Positions 1 through 5,448 of a DNA stretch of 5,851 nucleotides are shown piece after piece. Origin of the DNA: Alphaproteobacteria bacterium. GTDB taxonomy: Bacteria; Pseudomonadota; Alphaproteobacteria; UBA1280; UBA12223. The notes below the pieces were generated by a model. It was not told where the DNA came from, did no database searches, and saw only the letters and a list, made by a program, of their open reading frames with translations. Location of the stretch: NCBI GenBank assembly GCA_003450915.1, contig DMEM01000004.1, positions 1 through 5,851 of the forward strand, read 5' to 3'. The number at the start of each line of letters is the position of its first letter. The stretch's first letter is position 1. The position numbers were made by a program, and so were the translations under genes.

Positions 1-35
1 AATAAAAAAATAAAAATAAAACTGGGTAAAACTCT

Positions 36-41
36 GGAGGG
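36..41 (+). promoter_or_regulatory. Strong ribosome binding site of the HPt gene
   Basis: GGAGGG is a near-perfect Shine-Dalgarno match, 8 bases before the ATG at 50. It fixes the start of the HPt gene. The preceding bases 1-20 are almost pure A and T, and no promoter can be assigned because the window begins here. Confidence 0.75.
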
Positions 42-49
42 TTATAAAT

Positions 50-388
50 ATGAATATTCTAGGAGAACAATTCTTCACAATATTAAATATGGATAAAGAC
101 TTTGCCTTTAAACTAGCTGATATGCTAGAAAAGTCAACAAATGAGCTTTTAGAACAATTACGCAAAGCTGTAGAAAATGCTGATTCTAAAAAGTCTAAAG
201 ACATTCTGCACACCATTAAAGGAAGTGCTGCAAACTTTGGAGCTGAAGAGTTAATGGAACAAGCCCGAGATATTGAATCTGCAATATACCTATTAAATAA
301 AGATAATATTAAAGAATACAAAGAATGTATTGTTAATTTAAACAATACTCTTCAAAGAACTCTAAAAGAAATTGAAAATCATAAATAG
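50..388 (+). CDS. Free-standing histidine phosphotransfer (HPt) domain protein
   Basis: This 112-residue protein is essentially one HPt domain, the helical module that relays phosphate between receiver domains in a multistep phosphorelay in the cytoplasm. The diagnostic motif is HTIKGSAANFG at residues 54-64, with His54 as the predicted phosphorylated residue and Lys57, Gly58 and Gly64 in the conserved positions. The rest is predicted helix and there is no signal peptide or membrane segment. The start is well supported: GGAGGG at 36-41 lies 8 bases before the ATG. No histidine kinase or receiver gene is visible in the window, so its partners must be encoded outside it. The gene is followed by its own terminator, so it is either alone or the last gene of a unit that begins before the window. 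The domain assignment is firm; the pathway is unknown. Confidence 0.88.
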   Translation: MNILGEQFFTILNMDKDFAFKLADMLEKSTNELLEQLRKAVENADSKKSKDILHTIKGSAANFGAEELMEQARDIESAIYLLNKDNIKEYKECIVNLNNTLQRTLKEIENHK

Positions 389-402
389 TAATTCCATATA
401 AC

Positions 403-435
403 AGCATAAAAACTTTCATTTTTTCATGCTTTTTT
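403..435 (+). terminator. Rho-independent terminator after the HPt gene
   Basis: AGCAT at 403-407 pairs with ATGCT at 426-430. After one A-C mismatch the stem continues as an AAAA/TTTT helix around a loop of about 8 bases, and a run of T follows to 435. The stem is AT-rich and therefore weaker than the hairpin at 808-831. Its position 14 bases after the stop codon and the T-tract make termination the likely role. Confidence 0.6.
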
Positions 436-448
436 ATTGTATTATCGT

Positions 449-521
449 CTAGGTTTTGTTATTTTTATAATCTACTATAAGGCTTAAATCATACATAAGC
501 ATAACGTTTAACCCTAGGAAG
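449..521 (+). promoter_or_regulatory. Nested inverted repeats and ribosome binding site before the small membrane protein gene
   Basis: Three complementary pairs are nested here: CTAGG (449-453) with CCTAG (513-517), GTTAT (458-462) with ATAAC (501-505), and GCTTA (482-486) with TAAGC (496-500). The last outer arm overlaps the Shine-Dalgarno sequence AGGAAG (516-521), which lies 7 bases before the ATG at 529. If transcribed whole, the fold could partly hide the ribosome binding site. A TATAAT at 466-471 is a possible -10 box, but its -35 is poor, and a transcript from it would lack the left arms. Whether this is RNA structure or a DNA operator is unresolved, and chance pairing in AT-rich DNA is possible. 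Confidence 0.3.
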
Positions 522-528
522 ATTTTTA

Positions 529-792
529 ATGCAGTATTTTATTTCTTTTTATAAAGAAATAATGGATTATTACTTTTCTTTTTCTATTCCCATAGATACA
601 TTAACACTACTGATTAGCGTAGGAATTATTACATCTATAATGAACATTTTTATATATATATTCAGCTATAATAAATTATTTAAATTTAGCTTAATAGTCT
701 TTTTTATATTAGTCATTTTATTACTAACTCTTATAATATCTGCTTTATCAATGGGAAATATAGGTATTGACCTTCCAGTCTTGCCATATTAA
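529..792 (+). CDS. Small two-helix membrane protein of unknown function
   Basis: I do not recognise this 87-residue protein. It is strongly hydrophobic, with two predicted membrane helices at about residues 22-45 and 52-72. The short linker contains Lys50-equivalent and nearby Lys residues, which by the positive-inside rule would place the loop in the cytoplasm and both ends outside. The tail (GNIGIDLPVLPY) is non-polar and proline-rich. The N-terminus is aromatic (FISFY, YYFSF) and is not a cleavable signal peptide. AGGAAG at 516-521, spaced 7 bases from the ATG, supports the start. It is flanked by terminators on both sides (403-435 and 808-831), so it is likely a single-gene transcript. 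Two independent termination signals and a good ribosome binding site argue that it is a real gene rather than a chance AT-rich reading frame. Confidence 0.6.
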   Translation: MQYFISFYKEIMDYYFSFSIPIDTLTLLISVGIITSIMNIFIYIFSYNKLFKFSLIVFFILVILLLTLIISALSMGNIGIDLPVLPY

Positions 793-807
793 ATTTTCGA
801 TACGATA

Positions 808-831
808 AAAGCCCCTTTAAGCAGGGGCTTT
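808..831. terminator. Bidirectional terminator between convergent genes
   Basis: AAAGCCCCT (808-816) and AGGGGCTTT (823-831) form a perfect 9-bp stem around the 6-base loop TTAAGC. The core is GC-rich, in contrast with the surrounding DNA. On the plus strand it is followed by TTTATTAATTTT. On the minus strand the stem is followed by a short T run from the complement of 807-810. It lies 15 bases after the stop of the plus-strand membrane protein gene and 7 bases after the stop of the minus-strand pilin-like gene, so it can serve both. Confidence 0.88.
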
Positions 832-838
832 ATTAATT

Positions 839-1426
839 TTATGGTTGAATTTGTGATCTTGTAATTTTCATCATTAAGTTAGAACCTATTTTCCCTCTAA
901 CATCTCCTGTTGCAAAATCAACAGAGCCATCTATATACTCATCAATTTTTTCTGCTAAACCAGGGCTTTTCGTCCAAATACCTTCAACCTCTATCCAGAC
1001 TGCACAAGGTTTATGAGCAGAGGAACAGTCCCCCATCCAAATATTAGGATTCCAATCTGATTCTTGGGCACATCTCATTAAAAAGTTATTCCCCATGCCA
1101 CTTGTATCAATAAGCCTTAATGTTGTGCTCGCATTTTTAGCATAGCTTATATAAGGACCTCTCCAAATAGCGACTCCCGATGGTTTTTCAACCAAATCAA
1201 CAATATTATAATGAGATCCGCTTGCTAAACTAACTTCTCTACCTGTATCTAAAAGATAGGAGTCATAAGCTTTCGCTATTTCTTTTAAGCTCGTTACCGC
1301 ACTAACAACTCTTGCGTCTTGAATTGCTGAGTGTAATGCAGCCCCTGTTATTATAGATAGAGTTCCAAATATTGCTAAAGCAATTCTAGCATCAAGTCCA
1401 AACATCGCACCTTTATTATTTAACAT
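839..1426 (-). CDS. Type IV pilin / pseudopilin-like protein
   Basis: The 195-residue protein has the architecture of a type IV pilin-like subunit: a short polar N-terminus with a Lys-Gly pair (residues 5-6), a hydrophobic helix at about 14-36 running into an amphipathic helix to about 58, and a C-terminal globular part. IWRGPYIS at 88-94 resembles the WxGPYL segment of GspG-type pseudopilins. Cys119, Cys134 and Cys141 could form a disulfide, as in many pilins. The leader is atypical: after Gly6 the sequence is AMFGLDAR, so the usual Phe at +1 and Glu at +5 are missing, with Asp12 the nearest acidic residue. AAAAGG on the minus strand, about 8 bases before the ATG, supports the start. It is the last gene of the operon, 22 bases behind the Sel1 gene. 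Other pilus or secretion genes are absent here, so a role in assembly is inferred from fold only. Confidence 0.6.
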   Translation of the reverse strand: MLNNKGAMFGLDARIALAIFGTLSIITGAALHSAIQDARVVSAVTSLKEIAKAYDSYLLDTGREVSLASGSHYNIVDLVEKPSGVAIWRGPYISYAKNASTTLRLIDTSGMGNNFLMRCAQESDWNPNIWMGDCSSAHKPCAVWIEVEGIWTKSPGLAEKIDEYIDGSVDFATGDVRGKIGSNLMMKITRSQIQP

Positions 1427-1448
1427 AAAAGTTACCTTTTATTAAATA

Positions 1449-2210
1449 TTAGTTAAAAGTATGATTAAACTTCATCTCTGATGATCTGTGACCTTCTAGA
1501 CGATAATAAGCCATAACTTTTAAAATATCATAACAGCTATCTTTATCTGACTTTAATAAGAATAAGTCAAATGCACTTTGTAATATTTCATTAACATCTG
1601 CTAAAACAAATCTTGTTAGATCTTTATTTCTTAACATTATAATAGCTCTATTATAAAAAGCTTGAGGATAGTTAACCTTCATTAGTTCTTCATAGTTTTT
1701 AATAGAATAACCTAAGTAAAGTCTGCGGTATGATTCTGCTAATTTTTTATTTTGGCTTAATTCATAGTAAATATTTGCTAACATGTATGTAGCATGATCA
1801 AAACCTCGTTCTTTAGACTTTGTAAACCACCATATTGCAGTTTTATTGTCTTTTTTAACACTTTGACCTTTTAAATACATATTACCTAAGAAATATGATG
1901 CTTCTTCATGATCTTTCATCCCAGCTTCATAAAACCACATAGCAGCAGCTGCATAATCTTTAGGGAATGGAATGTCTAATCTTTTTGAGAAACCATAGTA
2001 ATACCTTAAACCACCTTCAAAATAAGCATTTCTATCTTTTTCTTCTAGTGTTTTTTTATGTAATTCGCTATAGCTCATATCAAAGTAAGGACGAATAACC
2101 TTAAACTTTGGTTCACCGTATAATTCAAATGGTACATTATTGTTAAACGTAGCATTTGCTGAAATGCTAGTTATAGTTAAAGCAATTAATAATAATAGTT
2201 TTTTCATCAT
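1449..2210 (-). CDS. Secreted Sel1-like (TPR-type) repeat protein
   Basis: The 253-residue protein begins with a clear signal peptide: MMKK, a Leu/Ile-rich core, and a likely cleavage after Ala-Asn-Ala at residue 20. It is therefore expected in the periplasm or outer envelope. Helical Sel1-like repeats follow: residues about 85-120 (AMWFYEAGMKDHEEASYFLGNMY) and about 121-150 (AIWWFTKSKERGFDHATYMLANIYYE) show the typical A-xx-W-F-x-x-A/S-x-x-x-G and A-x-Y-x-L-G/A-x-x-Y pattern. The remainder to 253 is helical without clear repeats. Such proteins usually act as scaffolds for protein contacts, not as enzymes. Its ATG overlaps the hflX stop codon (ATGA at 2207-2210), so translation is probably coupled. 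The second Met, in the next codon, is an equally possible start. No specific function can be assigned. Confidence 0.8.
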   Translation of the reverse strand: MMKKLLLLIALTITSISANATFNNNVPFELYGEPKFKVIRPYFDMSYSELHKKTLEEKDRNAYFEGGLRYYYGFSKRLDIPFPKDYAAAAMWFYEAGMKDHEEASYFLGNMYLKGQSVKKDNKTAIWWFTKSKERGFDHATYMLANIYYELSQNKKLAESYRRLYLGYSIKNYEELMKVNYPQAFYNRAIIMLRNKDLTRFVLADVNEILQSAFDLFLLKSDKDSCYDILKVMAYYRLEGHRSSEMKFNHTFN

Positions 2211-3496
2211 TGTTTTACATTCTTTAAATAATAGTTATAGTTTTCTTTTTTTAATTCTACATCAATTTTATATTCTAAACAATCATTTTCATCATTTTCT
2301 AAGATATTAATATTTCTACCATATTTATATAAATAGTTTAGTGCCTTAGAATCATTCATATCTACTATTAGAGTATACTTTTTATAATTTAACTCTAAAG
2401 ATGCTTCAATTTCACTTAACAGCTCATCAACACCTTCTCCTGTTAAGGCAGAAACTCTTATCCCCTGGTCAATGATTTTATCAGAAGGAATATCTAATAA
2501 ATCAATTTTATTTAATACATTAATTGTTTTCATATTACCCGCATCAATGGATTTTAATACATCTATAACATCTTGCTTTTCTTGAACATGCTGAGAAGAA
2601 GAAATATCTTGAATATGTAATAAAAGATCTGAGTCTAAAACCTCTTGCAAAGTAGATTTAAATGATTCAACCAACTCATGCGGAAGATCAGAAATAAAAC
2701 CAACAGTATCAGACAAGATAATAGTTTGACCACCTGGTAGCTCTAACTTTCTCATTAACGGATCTAATGTTGCAAATAGCATATCTTTACTTAACGTACC
2801 AGCATTTGTTAAAGCATTAAAAATAGTAGATTTACCTGAGTTGGTGTAACCAACCAAGCTAACTACTTTTATATTATGATCTTTACGTTTCTTTGCATGT
2901 TGTAAACGAGTTTTTTCAACTTCCGATAATTGTTTTTTTAATGAAGATATTTTATCTCTTAAAATACGCCTATCAAGTTCAATTTGGCGTTCACCCGGGC
3001 CACCAGTTTTACCTAAGCCACCACGTTGTCTTTCTAAGTGAGTCCATGTTCTAACAAGCCTGCTTTGCTCATACAACGTTCTCGCTAAGTCTACTTGTAA
3101 ACGACCAGCCTTTGTTTTTGCTCTATCCGAGAAGATTTCTAAAATCAAACCAGTTCTATCAATTACTTTTACTTCTAAATCAATTTCTAAGTTTCTTTGA
3201 TGAGTTGGCGATAGCTGATAATTTACAAATATCACATCAATTTCATTATCATGTAAAATTTGTTTTAGTTCTTCAATTTTACCCTTACCGATAACTGCTC
3301 TTGGAGAAATTTTCTTTAATGAAATAATTGTGCTATAAGCAACTTCAAAATCTAGCGCTTCCACTAAATTTACAGCCTCTTCTAAGTTCTCTTGGCTTGT
3401 CCTTAATGATAATTTGTGTTTACCTGAATGCAAAAAGTGTTGCGCAAAATCTAATTGCACAACACTTATTTTTTGTTTACTTTGATTATTTTCCAT
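2207..3496 (-). CDS. hflX: Ribosome-associated GTPase HflX
   Basis: This 429-residue GTPase of the Obg-HflX superfamily matches the family's usual length. HflX binds the 50S subunit and splits stalled or hibernating 70S ribosomes, notably under heat stress. The N-terminal HflX domain (about 30-200) ends in the glycine-rich linker RGGLGKTGGPGERQIELDRR (158-177) and a helical coiled segment. The GTPase domain carries G1 GYTNSGKST (216-224), G2 FATLDP with Thr243, G3 DTVGF (263-267), G4 NKID (329-332) and G5 SALTGEG (349-355), all intact. A short C-terminal domain follows. The linker reads GPGERQIE where many family members have GPGETQ followed by Leu or Ile and Glu. The gene lies 14 bases after hfq with only a weak purine-rich ribosome binding site, so translation may depend on hfq. 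It overlaps the Sel1 gene by 4 bases. Confidence 0.97.
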   Translation of the reverse strand: MENNQSKQKISVVQLDFAQHFLHSGKHKLSLRTSQENLEEAVNLVEALDFEVAYSTIISLKKISPRAVIGKGKIEELKQILHDNEIDVIFVNYQLSPTHQRNLEIDLEVKVIDRTGLILEIFSDRAKTKAGRLQVDLARTLYEQSRLVRTWTHLERQRGGLGKTGGPGERQIELDRRILRDKISSLKKQLSEVEKTRLQHAKKRKDHNIKVVSLVGYTNSGKSTIFNALTNAGTLSKDMLFATLDPLMRKLELPGGQTIILSDTVGFISDLPHELVESFKSTLQEVLDSDLLLHIQDISSSQHVQEKQDVIDVLKSIDAGNMKTINVLNKIDLLDIPSDKIIDQGIRVSALTGEGVDELLSEIEASLELNYKKYTLIVDMNDSKALNYLYKYGRNINILENDENDCLEYKIDVELKKENYNYYLKNVKQ

Positions 3497-3510
3497 ACTA
3501 TACTTTTCGA

Positions 3511-3762
3511 TTACTTATTCCCAATGTTATCTGGTAGTACTGAAGGTAAATCTAACGCTACTGTTGGCATAACAGTAGAAATAGCATGTACGTACACTAA
3601 TTGTGTAATACCATCTCTTGTTAGCATTAGGCTTTCATTATCATACCATGATAAGTAACCTTGCAATTTAACACCATTTACTAAGAAGATTGTTACCTCT
3701 TCTCTTGAGTTAAGTACTTCAGCAAAGAATGCGTCATGTACTGGATTATTTTTTGTTGTCAT
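3511..3762 (-). CDS. hfq: RNA chaperone Hfq (divergent proximal face)
   Basis: This 83-residue Sm-like protein forms a hexameric ring that binds small RNAs and A-rich mRNA sites. The Sm1 region includes FLVNGVKLQG (26-35), and the Sm2 signature is LVYVHAISTVMP (55-66), where the usual form is YKHAIST. Distal-face residues are kept: Phe26 (Tyr25 in E. coli), Gly30, Lys32, Gln34, Gln54 and Thr63. The proximal pore is altered: His9 replaces Gln8, Glu43 replaces Phe42 and Val58 replaces Lys56, while His59 remains. The lateral arginine patch is reduced to Arg20. The C-terminal tail is short (67-83). The ribosome binding site AAAGGTGAG at 3767-3775 fixes the start. It is the first gene of an operon with hflX, and its leader shows an A-rich repeat that suggests self-control. 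Confidence 0.95.
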   Translation of the reverse strand: MTTKNNPVHDAFFAEVLNSREEVTIFLVNGVKLQGYLSWYDNESLMLTRDGITQLVYVHAISTVMPTVALDLPSVLPDNIGNK

Positions 3763-3766
3763 TTAA

Positions 3767-3775
3767 CTCACCTTT
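3767..3775 (-). promoter_or_regulatory. Ribosome binding site of hfq
   Basis: AAAGGTGAG on the minus strand matches the 3' part of the Shine-Dalgarno consensus and lies 4 bases before the ATG at 3762-3760. It directly abuts, and by its AAA overlaps, the A-R-N triplet run of the leader. A protein bound to that run would therefore compete with ribosomes. Confidence 0.7.
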
Positions 3776-3802
3776 ATTATTTTTATTATTATTTTTATTA
3801 TT
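3773..3802 (-). promoter_or_regulatory. Ten A-R-N triplets in the hfq leader, candidate Hfq binding site
   Basis: Read on the minus strand, the leader holds AAT AAT AAA AAT AAT AAT AAA AAT AAT AAA without interruption, immediately before the GG of the Shine-Dalgarno sequence. The distal face of proteobacterial Hfq binds A-R-N triplets (A, purine, any base), and E. coli Hfq is known to repress its own mRNA. The sequence is seen directly; binding and autoregulation are inferred. In AT-rich DNA such a run can arise by slippage, so it is not proof by itself. Confidence 0.45.
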
Positions 3803-3806
3803 TGTC

Positions 3807-3824
3807 TTTATAGTTTGCTATAAA
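3807..3824 (-). promoter_or_regulatory. Hairpin in the hfq leader
   Basis: On the minus strand TTTATAG and CTATAAA form a perfect 7-bp stem around the 4-base loop CAAA. It sits just upstream of the A-R-N run. No T-tract follows, the next bases being GACAAATAAT, so it is not a terminator in this direction. It may stabilise the 5' end or keep the A-rich stretch single-stranded. Confidence 0.4.
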
Positions 3825-3872
3825 AACCTGCCTATCTGAACTACGTTGTGACTTAACACAATAATTCACCAG

Positions 3873-3893
3873 ACAATTATTATCTATAATTGT
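3873..3893. promoter_or_regulatory. Operator-like inverted repeat over the hfq promoter
   Basis: ACAATTAT (3873-3880) and ATAATTGT (3886-3893) are perfect 8-base inverted arms separated by 5 bases. They overlap the putative -10 box and transcription start. A related pair of direct repeats, ATAATTCACCAG (3861-3872) and ATAATTGTACCAG (3886-3898), is spaced by 25 bases. This geometry suits a dimeric repressor site, but no regulator gene is next to it and the protein is unknown. Confidence 0.35.
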
Positions 3894-3917
3894 ACCAGCT
3901 TATTTTCTAAAAAGCAA
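3889..3917 (-). promoter_or_regulatory. Putative sigma-70-type promoter of the hfq operon
   Basis: On the minus strand a -35-like TTGCTT (3912-3917) is followed by a 17-base spacer and a -10-like TACAAT (3889-3894; five of six consensus bases). The -35 matches only TTG. The start of transcription would fall near 3882, giving an hfq leader of about 120 bases. AT-rich DNA lies upstream and could act as an UP element. Other AT-rich boxes occur in this gap, so the assignment is tentative. Confidence 0.45.
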
Positions 3918-3981
3918 ATCTTTATTAGCGATTATTTTATTAATTTTTATATATAAATCATATTGATATAAATCAAAAGAA

Positions 3982-5436
3982 TTATTTACGCCAAAAACTA
4001 GGCAACAGAATTACTAAGAAGGTAAAGATCTCTAAACGTCCTAATAACATTGAGAAACTTAATACCAATTTAACAAGGTCTGGTAAATCTCCAAAGTTTT
4101 TAGATGGCCCCACATCTCCTAAACCAGGTCCAGCGTTAGTAATTGTTGCAGCTGCTGCAGATATTGCTGTTTTAAAATCCAATCCGCAGGCACTCAATAT
4201 TATCGATAATACACAAAAAGTCAAGACAAATAATCCAATAAATCCAAAAATTGATTTTATTATTTCTAAATCAATAGTATTATTATCTAGTTTAATATAT
4301 GAAATAAGATTTGGAGTTAGCAGTTTTCTTAGTTCTCTAACACCTTGTTTTGAGGCAACTAACATCCTTAAAGCCTTCATTCCCCCTGTTGTTGAGCCAG
4401 AACAGCCACCAACAAACATTAAAATTAAAATAATCATAGGAGACACTTCATGCCAAGAGTCATAATCACTAACAGCATAGCCTGTTGTTGTTAATAAAGA
4501 TGTAATATTAAATAGAGTATGTCTAAAATGTAATAAATAATCTGCTGTTACTTCATTTGTAACAACTCTAATAAAATACACTATAGCAACTGCAATTAAT
4601 AAGACACCAATAAAGAATCTTAACTCTTCATTTTTTAAGTAGTTTCTAACATTACCCTTTGTAAGTAATAAATAATGCAAAGTAAAGTTAATACCACAAA
4701 TAGCCATACCAAATATTGCAATATATTCTAAAGTTGGGTTATTAAAATGAGCAAATGAAGCATCATAGTTAGAGAAACCACTTGTTGCAATTGTTGTAAA
4801 TGCATGAGTAATCGCATCAAATAAATTCATACCAAACATATGATATAAAGTTGCAAATAATACTGTTAAGAATAGATATATTCCCCATAAAATTTTAGCA
4901 GTTTCTGCAATACGAGGCTGCAGCTTATCTTTAGAAACTCCAGGAAGCTCATTTTTATAAAGCTTCATACCACCAATACCTAGAAACGGCAGAACCGCTA
5001 CTGCCAAAACCAGAATACCCATACCACCTAACCATTGCAGCAGCATCCTCCAAAATTGAATAGATTTATCAAGATGCTCTAAGCCTGTTAAAACAGTTGC
5101 TCCTGTTGTGGTAATTGCTGAAACAGATTCAAACAAACTATCAATAAAGCTAATATTATCAATACTAACATACAACGGCAAGCTACCAGCAAAGCTTAAC
5201 CCCATCCAAGTCATAACGGTAATCAAAAAGCCTTGTTTATTATTCAGTTTTACTGACTCTGGCTTTTGTGAAAATAAAATAATTAATGATAATGCAGCTA
5301 AGGCAATACCTATAATGAAAAAGTTTTGATAGCTACCATCTGCATAAGCTAAGCCAACAAAGCCTGTTGCAAAAACCATAGAACTAAAAAATAAAAGTAA
5401 AATTCCGAAGATATAAAAACAAACTGATATACTCAT
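3982..5436 (-). CDS. trkH: Trk potassium uptake system membrane subunit TrkH
   Basis: The 484-residue inner-membrane protein has the fourfold pore repeat of the SKT (TrkH/KtrB/HKT) family that conducts potassium into the cell. The four filter segments are visible: TTTGATV (109-115), TIATSGFS (215-222), LTTTGYA (315-321) and TITNAGPGLGDVGP (431-444). The conserved GGCSGSTTGGMKALR loop is at 343-357, and the C-terminus GRLEIFTFLVILLPSFWRK (466-484) is the family ending. Length is normal for TrkH. It starts 9 bases after the trkA stop, and its ribosome binding site covers that stop, so the two subunits are probably made together. TrkA binds it on the cytoplasmic side and gates it by nucleotide. 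No clear terminator separates it from hfq, so some readthrough into hfq is possible. Confidence 0.96.
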   Translation of the reverse strand: MSISVCFYIFGILLLFFSSMVFATGFVGLAYADGSYQNFFIIGIALAALSLIILFSQKPESVKLNNKQGFLITVMTWMGLSFAGSLPLYVSIDNISFIDSLFESVSAITTTGATVLTGLEHLDKSIQFWRMLLQWLGGMGILVLAVAVLPFLGIGGMKLYKNELPGVSKDKLQPRIAETAKILWGIYLFLTVLFATLYHMFGMNLFDAITHAFTTIATSGFSNYDASFAHFNNPTLEYIAIFGMAICGINFTLHYLLLTKGNVRNYLKNEELRFFIGVLLIAVAIVYFIRVVTNEVTADYLLHFRHTLFNITSLLTTTGYAVSDYDSWHEVSPMIILILMFVGGCSGSTTGGMKALRMLVASKQGVRELRKLLTPNLISYIKLDNNTIDLEIIKSIFGFIGLFVLTFCVLSIILSACGLDFKTAISAAAATITNAGPGLGDVGPSKNFGDLPDLVKLVLSFSMLLGRLEIFTFLVILLPSFWRK

Positions 5437-5442
5437 TCTTCT

Positions 5443-5448
5443 ACCCTA
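5443..5448 (-). promoter_or_regulatory. Ribosome binding site of trkH overlapping the trkA stop
   Basis: The minus strand reads TAGGGT, in which TAG is the trkA stop codon and AGGG is the Shine-Dalgarno core, 7 bases before the trkH ATG. A ribosome finishing TrkA is thus placed on the trkH start, which indicates translational coupling of the two subunits. Confidence 0.6.

Noticed and set aside
1..28. A-rich leader before the HPt gene as a second A-R-N Hfq site
   Set aside because: The A-R-N phase breaks after three triplets (ATA occurs), so it is ordinary A-rich DNA as far as can be seen, and the transcript start is outside the window.
3112..3658. Plus-strand open frames opposite hflX and hfq (3112-3294, 3328-3537, 3455-3658)
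   Set aside because: They are antisense to strongly conserved genes, overlap one another, show no recognisable domain and have no good ribosome binding site. They are by-products of codon bias.
3951..3976. Repeat ATATAAATCA (3951-3960 and 3966-3975) and the small inverted repeat TTGAT/ATCAA as a trkH terminator or IHF site
   Set aside because: The stem is only 5 bp of AT-rich sequence with no T-tract on the minus strand, and the IHF consensus does not fit. Such repeats are expected by chance here.
5108..5329. Plus-strand open frame opposite trkH
   Set aside because: It lies fully antisense to the conserved TrkH coding region and encodes nothing recognisable.
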